26,678 bases of DNA from a virus. Shown piece by piece: positions 11,716 through 19,417 of this stretch. A program made the position numbers and the translations under genes. Under the pieces are notes generated by a model. That model was not told where the DNA came from. It saw only the letters and a list, made by a program, of their open reading frames with translations, and did no database searches. The DNA lies in the IMG/VR virus record IMGVR_UViG_3300042309_002887, positions 1 to 26,678 of that record; one strand, given 5' to 3'. The stretch's first letter is position 1. Every line of letters starts with the position of its first letter.

Positions 11716-14355
11716 ATGGCCAAGACTGCCGATCAGGTCGTCGTCGAGATCCAGGCGGTGACCGACCAGTACACCAAGGCGATCAAGAAGGTCGCGGATG
11801 ACACCAAGCGCAGCATGGCGGCTGTCGAGGGTGCCGTGACCAAGGCTGAGGCGAAGATCACCAAGGCTTCCAGCAATGCTGCAGCCGCGACCGAGAAATC
11901 TTCGCGCCGACGGATGAAGGCGGCCGCCGATGCTGCCACCTCCGAACAGGCTGCAGCGGAACGGTCTGCAAAGGCCCTGAAGAAAGCCGCGACGGATGCC
12001 GAGCGCAGCACGGCCAAGATAGAGGCGGCAGCTGGTCGTCGCGCCAACGCGGCGCCGGATGCAGATGGCGGGGCCACGGCGCAGGCGAGTGCCGCCCAGC
12101 GAACAGCCGCCCAGGGCCGCGAAATGGCCGGCGGAGATGATAAGAAAGGCGGTGACGAGAAGAAAGGGGGGCGGGGCGTCGAATTCGCCGCGGAACTGGC
12201 CAAGCAACTGCCGGATTTGACCAAGAATCTGATTGCTGGGCAAGGCGCGCTCCAGCTCTTTGTACAGGCTGGGACCGCGCTGCTTCCGGTCTTCGGGCCA
12301 TGGGGCACGGTGTTGGCAGGCCTAATTGGAACAGTCTATGAGCTCTCCGACGGTTTCACGGATTTCGGCGGCATCCTTGACCGGCTAACCGGCCATGCCC
12401 AGGCGGTGGCCGAGGCCGAGCAGCGCCATTTTGAGGTATTGCAGAAGCTCCGCGACATCTATGACCAGTTGAAGACGGCGAGTGGCGACCGCGCAACTGC
12501 GCTGAAGGCCGAAGCCGACGCACTGATCGCAAAGGGGGGAGCGGAAGAGCTGGCGGCCGCCAAATCAAAGCTGGCAGAGGCGGAGAGGGCCCGTGATGCG
12601 TTGACCGTCGCGCAGAAGACCGGCATGGGCAATGTCGACCCCGAGGGCTATGGCTTCATGGCCCAGCAAGGCGAAGTCGAAGCTGCGCAGAATCAGGTCG
12701 ACGCGCTGAAGCAGAAGGTACAGGAACTCAAGGACGCCGCGGCCGGAACCGAACACGTATTCGACCCGATCAACGCCAGCCTCGACGAACTGTCCCAGCA
12801 TCTTGGCAAGATCGCACCAGGCCGCATCCTGCAGAGCGAAGTCGATCTCGCCGGCCCGAACAAGGCTGTCCAGGCTCTGGTTTCCCAGGTCACTGATGCC
12901 GAGGCGCAGACTGCAAGCTTCGAGCAGCAATACGCCAAATTGCTGCATCAGCTTTCAGACGCGACGGGATGGGATGAGGGCTCGGTCAAGATGGCCCAGT
13001 TCATCCAAGATACGCTGGGCATCGCGGAGGATTTGCGAAAGGTCAAGATCAACGCCGATGAGGCGGCGGCATCCTATAAGGTCTTGCTCGCCCAATTCGG
13101 CGTCTCGGTATCGGCCTTGCCGATCGTGACGGAGATCGGGCGGATCAAGGATGCGCTCGATCAGATGGCCGGGAAGGCAGAATCGGCCTTTGCCGGGCTG
13201 GCTTCGAAGATCGGCACTGGGCTTGCCACTTTCTTAACTGGGCGCGGCGGCACGGTCATACCTTCGTCGCATCACAAGCAGCCGCCAATCAACCCAGATC
13301 TGTTCCCTGTCAGCGATCGAGGCAATGGCGGCACAAAGACGACGCCTTCAGCAGCCGGAGCCGTCAAGAAAGAGAAGGAGCCGACGCTCGGAAAATATCT
13401 CGATGAACTGAAGGCCTCGACCGCTCAACTCGCTCTGAACGGCGTCGCGCTCAAGGAAAACGAGCTGTGGACGCAGGCTCTGGAGAAAGCGAAGCAAGAT
13501 TTGGCGAACGGGCTGCGGAAGCAGGAGGGCTTGTACACTGGGGAGTCTCAGCAGATCCATGACGCAGCTGTGCAATTGGCGGGTGTCCCTGGTATCCTTC
13601 AGATCGCGGCCGATAAGCTGCCAGAGTTCAGCCTCAAGCGGCAGCTGGCCACGCTCGATGAATTGAAGGGCCTCCTGACCGATCCGGCGATCATCGCCGC
13701 ACTTCAGGCGCAGGGGCTATCGGCGGTCGACGCCGTGAAGCTGATCGACGCGCAGATCGCCGCCGCGAAAGACACCGCGAGCGGCACGACGGAAGCGATC
13801 AAGGGCATCGGCGATGCGCTGAACACGGGTATCCAGGGCGCGCAGAATCTTGAGGATGCGCTGCTGAAGGTCGGCGTCGCGCTAGGCCAGATGTTGTTGC
13901 AGGCGGCGGCGTTCGGCGGCACCGCGAGCGGTGGGCCGCTCGGCAAGGCGTTCGACAGCATCTTCGGACTGGTTGGCGGCCTGGCCGGCCTCCTTGGCGG
14001 CGGCGGAAGTCAGGGCATCACCAACCTACCGGCGGGGATGTCAGCCAACGAGTTCTACACGGATCCGGCCGGCCTCGCCGGTGGTGGCCAAGCGCTGCCC
14101 GGGCAGATCTACCAGGTCGGAGAGACCGGCAGGGAATGGTTCGCCCCGTCCGTCCCCGGCCAGGTGATCCCGAACAGCGTGATCAAGAACGCGGCCGGCG
14201 GTGGCGGCGGCTCCGGCCAGCCGATCCAGTTCAACATCAGCCTGGCCGGAGCCAATGGCGACCGGGCCATCGCCGAGATCGCCGCTGCGGCGGTGAAGAA
14301 GGGCCTGCAGAGCGTGCCGGAAATCAATCGCCAGCACGCCATCCGCTTCGCCTGA
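11716..14355 (+). CDS. Tail tape measure protein
   Basis: 879 residues from the ATG at 11716. The N-terminal 120 residues are Ala/Lys-rich coiled coil (AAVEGAVTKAEAKITKASSN and similar). Residues about 170-210 are hydrophobic (GTALLPVFGPWGTVLAGLIG), as in tape measures that can insert into the host membrane. Long helices follow (AEALIAK, QNQVDALKQKVQELKD). The C-terminus shows the usual Gly-rich part and the motif YQVGETGREWFAPSVPGQVI then PNSVIKN. The protein sets tail length: at 1.5 Angstrom per residue about 130 nm (inference). It lies downstream of the chaperone but separated from it by the reverse-strand moron, an unusual interruption of a normally adjacent pair. Parts of 12500-13600 use more A/T than the neighbours. 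Confidence 0.93.
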   Translation: MAKTADQVVVEIQAVTDQYTKAIKKVADDTKRSMAAVEGAVTKAEAKITKASSNAAAATEKSSRRRMKAAADAATSEQAAAERSAKALKKAATDAERSTAKIEAAAGRRANAAPDADGGATAQASAAQRTAAQGREMAGGDDKKGGDEKKGGRGVEFAAELAKQLPDLTKNLIAGQGALQLFVQAGTALLPVFGPWGTVLAGLIGTVYELSDGFTDFGGILDRLTGHAQAVAEAEQRHFEVLQKLRDIYDQLKTASGDRATALKAEADALIAKGGAEELAAAKSKLAEAERARDALTVAQKTGMGNVDPEGYGFMAQQGEVEAAQNQVDALKQKVQELKDAAAGTEHVFDPINASLDELSQHLGKIAPGRILQSEVDLAGPNKAVQALVSQVTDAEAQTASFEQQYAKLLHQLSDATGWDEGSVKMAQFIQDTLGIAEDLRKVKINADEAAASYKVLLAQFGVSVSALPIVTEIGRIKDALDQMAGKAESAFAGLASKIGTGLATFLTGRGGTVIPSSHHKQPPINPDLFPVSDRGNGGTKTTPSAAGAVKKEKEPTLGKYLDELKASTAQLALNGVALKENELWTQALEKAKQDLANGLRKQEGLYTGESQQIHDAAVQLAGVPGILQIAADKLPEFSLKRQLATLDELKGLLTDPAIIAALQAQGLSAVDAVKLIDAQIAAAKDTASGTTEAIKGIGDALNTGIQGAQNLEDALLKVGVALGQMLLQAAAFGGTASGGPLGKAFDSIFGLVGGLAGLLGGGGSQGITNLPAGMSANEFYTDPAGLAGGGQALPGQIYQVGETGREWFAPSVPGQVIPNSVIKNAAGGGGGSGQPIQFNISLAGANGDRAIAEIAAAAVKKGLQSVPEINRQHAIRFA

Positions 14356-14380
14356 AACTCTCCCAACCCAGGAGATCATC

Positions 14381-14536
14381 ATGCCGCTCAGCGCCAGCGC
14401 TTGCGTTGCCATGATCGCCCCCGTGCAGCCCCCGGATCTGAAGCAGACCCGGCACGAACTCGAACCGGCCGCCGACATTCTCGGTTTCGCCGCCGGAGCA
14501 GGGTCGGTCATCGAGATACAGGGGCTGACGCCGTGA
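14381..14536 (+). CDS. 51-residue small protein after the tape measure
   Basis: ATG at 14381 with AGGAGA at 14370-14375, seven bases upstream or less, which supports translation. The product begins MPLSASACVAMIAPVQPPDL and ends ADILGFAAGAGSVIEIQGL. It has no signal or membrane span. The stop overlaps the GTG start of the next gene (GTGA), so its translation would feed the distal tail gene. No family recognised; it may be a small tail chaperone or mainly a coupling leader. Confidence 0.55.
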   Translation: MPLSASACVAMIAPVQPPDLKQTRHELEPAADILGFAAGAGSVIEIQGLTP

Positions 14537-15198
14537 TCATCTACGACTGGCCCAGCATCCTGGTGGCGAACGCAGAGACGTTCCGCATCGACGCCCGCAC
14601 GCGCTCCGGCGGCGAGACGATCCAGGGGCGCGAGCAGGTTATTTCGTCCGGCTTGGGCCGCTGGATCGCACGCCTGACCGTGCCGCTGCACACCCCGGCG
14701 AAGATCCGGGCGGCGCGCTCGCTGCTGGCGAAGCTCGACGGGCGCGCGAATGGCGTACGGGTCGGGCCGTGCGATTGCCGGAACGGGAATCAGATCATCC
14801 CGATCGTCGATCACATTCCCTACAACGACGGCTCATTCCACACCGACGGTGCCGGTTTCCAGCAGGGCGGCACGCCGCCGGCAGTCGCGGCGGATGCCAT
14901 GTTGGGGGCCAACCAGGTCCAGATCGACGTGGGCGCGACGATGGTCCCGGTGCTGGATGGGACCTTCGTCGGCCTGGGCGGCTATCTCTACGTCATCACC
15001 GGCGCCACGCCGCTGCCTGGCGAAGAGGTGATGCTCGATATCCGGCCGCGGCTGCGGACCAAGCTGGACGCCGGCGACCTGGTCGAATGGTGCCATGCCC
15101 GGCTGCCGATGCGGTTGCAGACCGACGACAGCGGTGCCTTCGAACTGCAGCTGGCCCGCAGCGGTACCGCGACATTCGATCTGGTCGAGGTCTACTGA
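14533..15198 (+). CDS. Distal tail protein (minor tail)
   Basis: 221 residues from a GTG start at 14533 that overlaps the stop of the 51-residue gene. It opens IIYDWPSILVANAETFRIDA and has GLGRWIARLTVPLHTPAKIR early, then a beta-rich second half (YLYVITGATPLPGEEVMLDI, LPMRLQTDDSGAFELQLARS). Its place directly after the tape measure and before the hub gene, and the DARTRSGGETIQGREQ-like segment, suggest a distal tail (Dit-like or DUF2460-like) component that joins tube and tip. Function is inferred from order. The stop overlaps the next start (TGATG). Confidence 0.7.
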   Translation: MIIYDWPSILVANAETFRIDARTRSGGETIQGREQVISSGLGRWIARLTVPLHTPAKIRAARSLLAKLDGRANGVRVGPCDCRNGNQIIPIVDHIPYNDGSFHTDGAGFQQGGTPPAVAADAMLGANQVQIDVGATMVPVLDGTFVGLGGYLYVITGATPLPGEEVMLDIRPRLRTKLDAGDLVEWCHARLPMRLQTDDSGAFELQLARSGTATFDLVEVY

Positions 15199-15803
15199 TG
15201 CCCCTGTTCCCGAATGCCTCCGAGGCCCAGGCGCAGGGCCTGCATATCGTCTGCGCCTTCTTCGTGCTGTTTGGCTTCAAGAGCCAGCCTATCCGCGTGT
15301 GGGAGGGCGACGGCGATATCGTGCGCGGCGGCGAAACCTGGCAGGGCATCGGCCATCGCCAGGACGGCCAGGGCAACCCGCTGCAGAGCATCGACGGGCT
15401 GGAGCAGGCCATCAACGGCACGGCGCCGCAGCTCAGCCTGACGCTTTCCGGCGTCGACGCCCGTGTCGTCGCCGCAGCGAGGAAGGATGCGGCGACGGAT
15501 GAGATCGAGGGCCAGCCGATCACGATCTGGCTCGGCTTCTACGACGCCACCATGCCGGGCCTGGTCGAGCTCGACGGGCTGATTCCGATCGGCACCTGGA
15601 TCATGCAGAAGCCCAGCTTCACCGCGACCGGGCCGATCACGCGCACCATCGCGCTGCCGGCCGAGACGCTGTTCGCTCAGCGCAGCCGGGCCCCATACGG
15701 GCTGTTGACCGACCGCGACCAACAGCGCCGATACCCCGGCGACAAGGCGCTGGAGTTCGTCCCGAAGATGGTCGACCGGACGGTGACATGGCCTCGCTTC
15801 TGA
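15198..15803 (+). CDS. Minor tail protein, baseplate-hub-like
   Basis: 201 residues, overlapping the previous stop by one base. Sequence features: FFVLFGFKSQPIRVWEGDGD, IVRGGETWQGIGHR, then LEQAINGTAPQLSLTLSGVD and ITIWLGFYDATMPGLVELDG. This pattern of a 'phage baseplate hub' domain, with a measured-field-like beta barrel and RTIALPAETLFAQRSRAP at the end, is like the minor tail proteins (lambda L or GTA gp13 position) just before a peptidase. It most likely forms part of the tail tip ring. It overlaps the peptidase gene by 16 bases. Confidence 0.72.
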   Translation: MPLFPNASEAQAQGLHIVCAFFVLFGFKSQPIRVWEGDGDIVRGGETWQGIGHRQDGQGNPLQSIDGLEQAINGTAPQLSLTLSGVDARVVAAARKDAATDEIEGQPITIWLGFYDATMPGLVELDGLIPIGTWIMQKPSFTATGPITRTIALPAETLFAQRSRAPYGLLTDRDQQRRYPGDKALEFVPKMVDRTVTWPRF

Positions 15804-16186
15804 CCGACCTCTCAGCGCACATCCGCCGTGGCGACGTCACACCATTCGGGCTCGGCGTAATGGACTGCTCGCTTTGGGCGGCGGAATGGGTGCTGATCCG
15901 CACCGGCCGGGACCTCGCGGCCGGTTGGCGCGGGCAGTACAGCACCCGGCGCGAGTATATGCGCTTGCTGCTCTGCGACGGCGGCCTGGTCCGCGTCACT
16001 GCTCGGGCGATGAAGGCGGTCGGGGCGACGCTGGTTGCGCCGAGCGATGCCCAGCCCGGCGACATCGGAATCATCATGACCACTGACGGGGCGGCACTGG
16101 CGGTGCGCGGCCCCGTAGACTGGTGCGCCAAGACGGGCGATCCGCTGTCGCACACCCCGCACGCCTCATTCGCCTGGAGGATCTGA
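15788..16186 (+). CDS. DUF6950 / NlpC-P60-like tail peptidase
   Basis: 132 residues, starting 16 bases inside the preceding gene. The family pattern is seen: a Cys in FGLGVMDCSLWAAEWVLIRT (Cys27, the expected nucleophile), GRDLAAGWRGQYSTRREYMR, and SDAQPGDIGIIMT. DUF6950 proteins are compact NlpC/P60 relatives in phage tails, equivalent in place to the GTA gp14 peptidase, and may open peptidoglycan during entry. The catalytic His usually found after the GD-I/V strand is not obvious here; the only His residues late in the protein are at SHTPHASF, so activity is uncertain. Confidence 0.82.
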   Translation: MASLLTDLSAHIRRGDVTPFGLGVMDCSLWAAEWVLIRTGRDLAAGWRGQYSTRREYMRLLLCDGGLVRVTARAMKAVGATLVAPSDAQPGDIGIIMTTDGAALAVRGPVDWCAKTGDPLSHTPHASFAWRI

Positions 16187-16190
16187 GCGC

Positions 16191-19100
16191 ATGGCCAAGG
16201 CCCTCCCCATCGTGCTCGGCACTGCAGCGCTTATCGCCACGGGTGGTGCGGCCATCCCGGCGCTCGCCGGCATCGCCGGAACCATAGCCATTGGTAGCGC
16301 CAGCGTCAGCGTGCTCGGCGTGATTGGCGTCGGCCTCTCCATCGCCGGCACACTGGCCGGGACCCTGCTGGCGCCGAAGCCGCCCAAGCCGAAGTTCGAG
16401 GATGGCAGCCAGAGCATCAAGCAGGCCGTGCCGGCGCGGACCCGCTGCTACGGCGAGTATCGGCTGGCCGGCGCCTTCATCTACTACAGCGACACCGACA
16501 TCGGCGACCTGCACACGCTGGTGTGCCATTGCGCGCATGAGATCGACGACAGCACCGGGCCGGCGCCGAACCCGGTGCAACATTGGCTCAACGACCAGGT
16601 CGTCACTGTCGACGGATCCGGCGCGGTCCATGGCGGGGTCTATGACGACTACGACCCGATCCTGCCGGTCAAGGTCAAGAACTGGATGGGCACCGCGGGC
16701 CAGATCATCACCGGCCTGCCGGCCGAGTGGACGGCAGGCCATGACGGCCGCGGCCTCGCCTGCACCCACGTCAAGTATGCCGACCTGAAGCCGGACCTGC
16801 AGCAGAAGGTCTTTGCGAGCGGGGCGCCCGCCTATCGCGCCACGCTGCGCGGTGCGAAGGTCTACGACCCGCGCGATGCGGGCCAGCACGCCGGCGTGGA
16901 ATCTGAATACCGCTGGTCCGACAACGCGGCGCTGGTGGTGCTGGACTACATGACCCGGACCGAGGCCGGCGTGCCGGTCGGCTTCGGCATCGATTTCGAC
17001 CACATCGACACGGCCAGCTTTGCCGCGGCCGCGACGGTCTGCGACCAGGCCATCCCGCTCAAGGCCGGCGGCACGGAAAAGCGCTGGCGCAGCTGCGGCG
17101 CCTACGACCTGACCGAGGACCGCAAGTCGGTGCTGTCCGACCTGCTCGACGCCTGCGGCGGCCGGCTGACGCAGGGGCCGAACGGCAAGATCGGACTCTC
17201 GGTCGGCGCCCCCAACCCGGTCGCCGGGGTGACGGTCAACGATGACCAGATCCTGGAATACGACTTCTCGACCGGGACCTCGGCGATCACCCGCATCAAC
17301 GAGGTGCGCGCCACCTATGTCTCAAAGGCGCAGGACTGGGCCGAGACCGAGGCCGGCATCCAAGCCGATCTCGCGTCGATCGAGCGCAACGGCACAGAGA
17401 GCAGCGGGATCAAGCTGCGCTTCGTGCCGACCGACGGCCAGGCGCAGCGGGTCGCGCGGTACACGCTGAAGCACGGCAGCCCGGAATGGGCTGGCAAGGT
17501 GCGCGGCACGCTGGCGCTGCTCGATGCCTGGGGAGACCGCTGGATCCGGCTGCAGATCTCCGAGCTCGAGATCAACCAGATCTTCGAGATCACCGGCATG
17601 AGGATCGACCGCACCACCATGACGGTCGAGATGGACGTCACCAGCTATGACGGCTGGTGGGACTGGACCGCGGCGACGGACGAGCAGGACAGCGCGCCTG
17701 TGCCGGCCGGGCCGCCGGTGATGCCAGCGACACCCGCGCCGACCGGCCTGACCTCGACGGTGATGCATCGGCAGTACGACGCGCAGACTTTGATTGCCAC
17801 GGCGGTAATCGCCTGGGCCGCGCCGCCCAGCGCCAGCCTCGTCGCAGAAGGCCGCTGGCGGAAGGCCGGCGGCGACTGGCAGTCGGCCGGCGTCATCCCG
17901 GACACCAACACCTTCGAGACGCCGCCGCTCGAGGACGGCCAGAATTACGAGGCCGGGGTCCGCTTCAAGGGACCGCGCGGGACAACCTCGAGCTGGACCG
18001 CGGCGCCGCCCTTCACCGCGGTTGCGGATCCGGCCGCGCCCGGTGTGCCGACGGGCCTGACCGCTCAGGCGGCGGTGCCGGGCGTCGCCAACGTGACGGT
18101 CACGGCCACCGCGCCGAACTCGCCGCGCCATGCCGCGCTGCGCTTCTTCCGCAGCAGCACCACCAGCTTCGTCGGCGCCACGCAGCTCGGCAGCCCGCTC
18201 TACGGCGCCCCGGGCGCGCCGCAGACCTATATCGACACGCCTGGCGTCGGCGACTGGTACTATTTCGCGACGGCGGCCAACTGGTCGGACGTGCAGAGCT
18301 TGCCGGCCGGGCCGCAGCTGGCCGAGCTCGCGCCGGCGGCGCCGCCGGTCATCACCAGCCCGTCCGGGCCGCTCACGACGTACGACACCACCCCGGCCAT
18401 CTCCGGCACCTCGACCGCGGGCGCGGCGATCAAGCTGTTCGCCAATGCGGTGCAGGTCGGGACCGGCACGGCCAACGGCTCCGGCGTCTGGACCGTCACG
18501 CCGACCACGCCGCTCGGCATCGGCATCAACAACGTCACGGCGACGCAGACCGTGGCGGGCAACGAAAGCCTGCCGTCCGGCCTGCGCGCGGTGACCGTCA
18601 ACGCGATCGACGCCGACGCCTGGGCGTATATCGACGCCATGACGGTGGTGCCGTCCTTCGCGCGCCAGACGCTGCTCAACACGCTGGTGACCGCGCTGAA
18701 GACCGCCGGGGTGTGGTCGAAGCTCGACGTGCTCTACCTGCTGGCCGCCCACGACAACCAGGCCTCGCGCCTCAACGCCAAGGCGCCGGCGACCTTCTCG
18801 CTCACCGCCACGACGGTCACCACGGCGCCGACCTTCGTGGCGGACCAGGGCTGGAAGGGTGGCGGGGCGGGCGCGACCGCCGGCGGATATCTCGCCGGCA
18901 CCTTCAACCCCGCCACCGCGCCGTCGCCGCACTTCGTGCAGGACGATGCCTTCATGGGAGTGTGGGTGCGGACGGCGTCGAGCGCGACCGCCAACAACAC
19001 CCACCGGGAGCTGGGGGCGGCCGGGGCCTCCTACATCGCCTCCAGGAATGCCGTGGCGGGCAACATGCTGACGCAAGCTAACGCTGCTGCCAGCGACCTC

Positions 19101-19376
19101 ACGGCGACCGGCGGCACGGGGGTGGGCTTCTTCGCCTGGTCCCGCCAGTCGTCGGCCAGCTACCACCCGTTCTTCAACGCTACCGATCTGGGAGCGGTCG
19201 TTCGCGCGTCATTCCTCCCGTCCAATGCGGCTTTCAACATCTGCCGGGCCAGCGGCGCCTACAGCGATGCGGAGCTGTGCTCCGTCGTCTGGGGCTCCGG
19301 CCTGACCACGGCCCAGGAAGCTGACTTCTACAACGCGCTGCACGCCTACCTGCAAGGCACCGGCGCCGTCCCCTAG
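16191..19376 (+). CDS. Tail tip attachment protein, J/host-specificity-like, with C-terminal binding modules
   Basis: 1061 residues from the ATG at 16191. The first 62 residues are strongly hydrophobic (IVLGTAALIATGGAAIPALA, then TIAIGSASVSVLGVIGVGLS), as in many tip proteins of this group. Residues about 65-505 form the hub and tip core (PARTRCYGEYRLAGAFIYYS; LDYMTRTEAGVPVGFGIDFD). Two fibronectin-III-like domains follow (about 515-610 and 615-715), then a Ser/Thr-rich Ig-like domain (about 718-805, TPAISGTSTAGAAIKLFANA), and a C-terminal module (from DAWAYIDAMTVVPSFARQTL) with the usual WSKLDVLYLLAAHDNQAS, probably LamG-like and receptor binding. It is the central fibre that contacts the host. 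The layered C-terminus suggests host-range exchange. No truncation seen. Confidence 0.9.
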   Translation: MAKALPIVLGTAALIATGGAAIPALAGIAGTIAIGSASVSVLGVIGVGLSIAGTLAGTLLAPKPPKPKFEDGSQSIKQAVPARTRCYGEYRLAGAFIYYSDTDIGDLHTLVCHCAHEIDDSTGPAPNPVQHWLNDQVVTVDGSGAVHGGVYDDYDPILPVKVKNWMGTAGQIITGLPAEWTAGHDGRGLACTHVKYADLKPDLQQKVFASGAPAYRATLRGAKVYDPRDAGQHAGVESEYRWSDNAALVVLDYMTRTEAGVPVGFGIDFDHIDTASFAAAATVCDQAIPLKAGGTEKRWRSCGAYDLTEDRKSVLSDLLDACGGRLTQGPNGKIGLSVGAPNPVAGVTVNDDQILEYDFSTGTSAITRINEVRATYVSKAQDWAETEAGIQADLASIERNGTESSGIKLRFVPTDGQAQRVARYTLKHGSPEWAGKVRGTLALLDAWGDRWIRLQISELEINQIFEITGMRIDRTTMTVEMDVTSYDGWWDWTAATDEQDSAPVPAGPPVMPATPAPTGLTSTVMHRQYDAQTLIATAVIAWAAPPSASLVAEGRWRKAGGDWQSAGVIPDTNTFETPPLEDGQNYEAGVRFKGPRGTTSSWTAAPPFTAVADPAAPGVPTGLTAQAAVPGVANVTVTATAPNSPRHAALRFFRSSTTSFVGATQLGSPLYGAPGAPQTYIDTPGVGDWYYFATAANWSDVQSLPAGPQLAELAPAAPPVITSPSGPLTTYDTTPAISGTSTAGAAIKLFANAVQVGTGTANGSGVWTVTPTTPLGIGINNVTATQTVAGNESLPSGLRAVTVNAIDADAWAYIDAMTVVPSFARQTLLNTLVTALKTAGVWSKLDVLYLLAAHDNQASRLNAKAPATFSLTATTVTTAPTFVADQGWKGGGAGATAGGYLAGTFNPATAPSPHFVQDDAFMGVWVRTASSATANNTHRELGAAGASYIASRNAVAGNMLTQANAAASDLTATGGTGVGFFAWSRQSSASYHPFFNATDLGAVVRASFLPSNAAFNICRASGAYSDAELCSVVWGSGLTTAQEADFYNALHAYLQGTGAVP

Positions 19377-19417
19377 GCCTCCGGGGCCTCAACCGAAAAT
19401 CTGATGGAGCGAAAGTC

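Noticed and set aside
17322-19166. Reverse-strand open frame of 614 codons opposite the tip protein
   Set aside because: Arg/Gly-rich shadow of the J-like gene without any motif; it arises from third-position GC bias.
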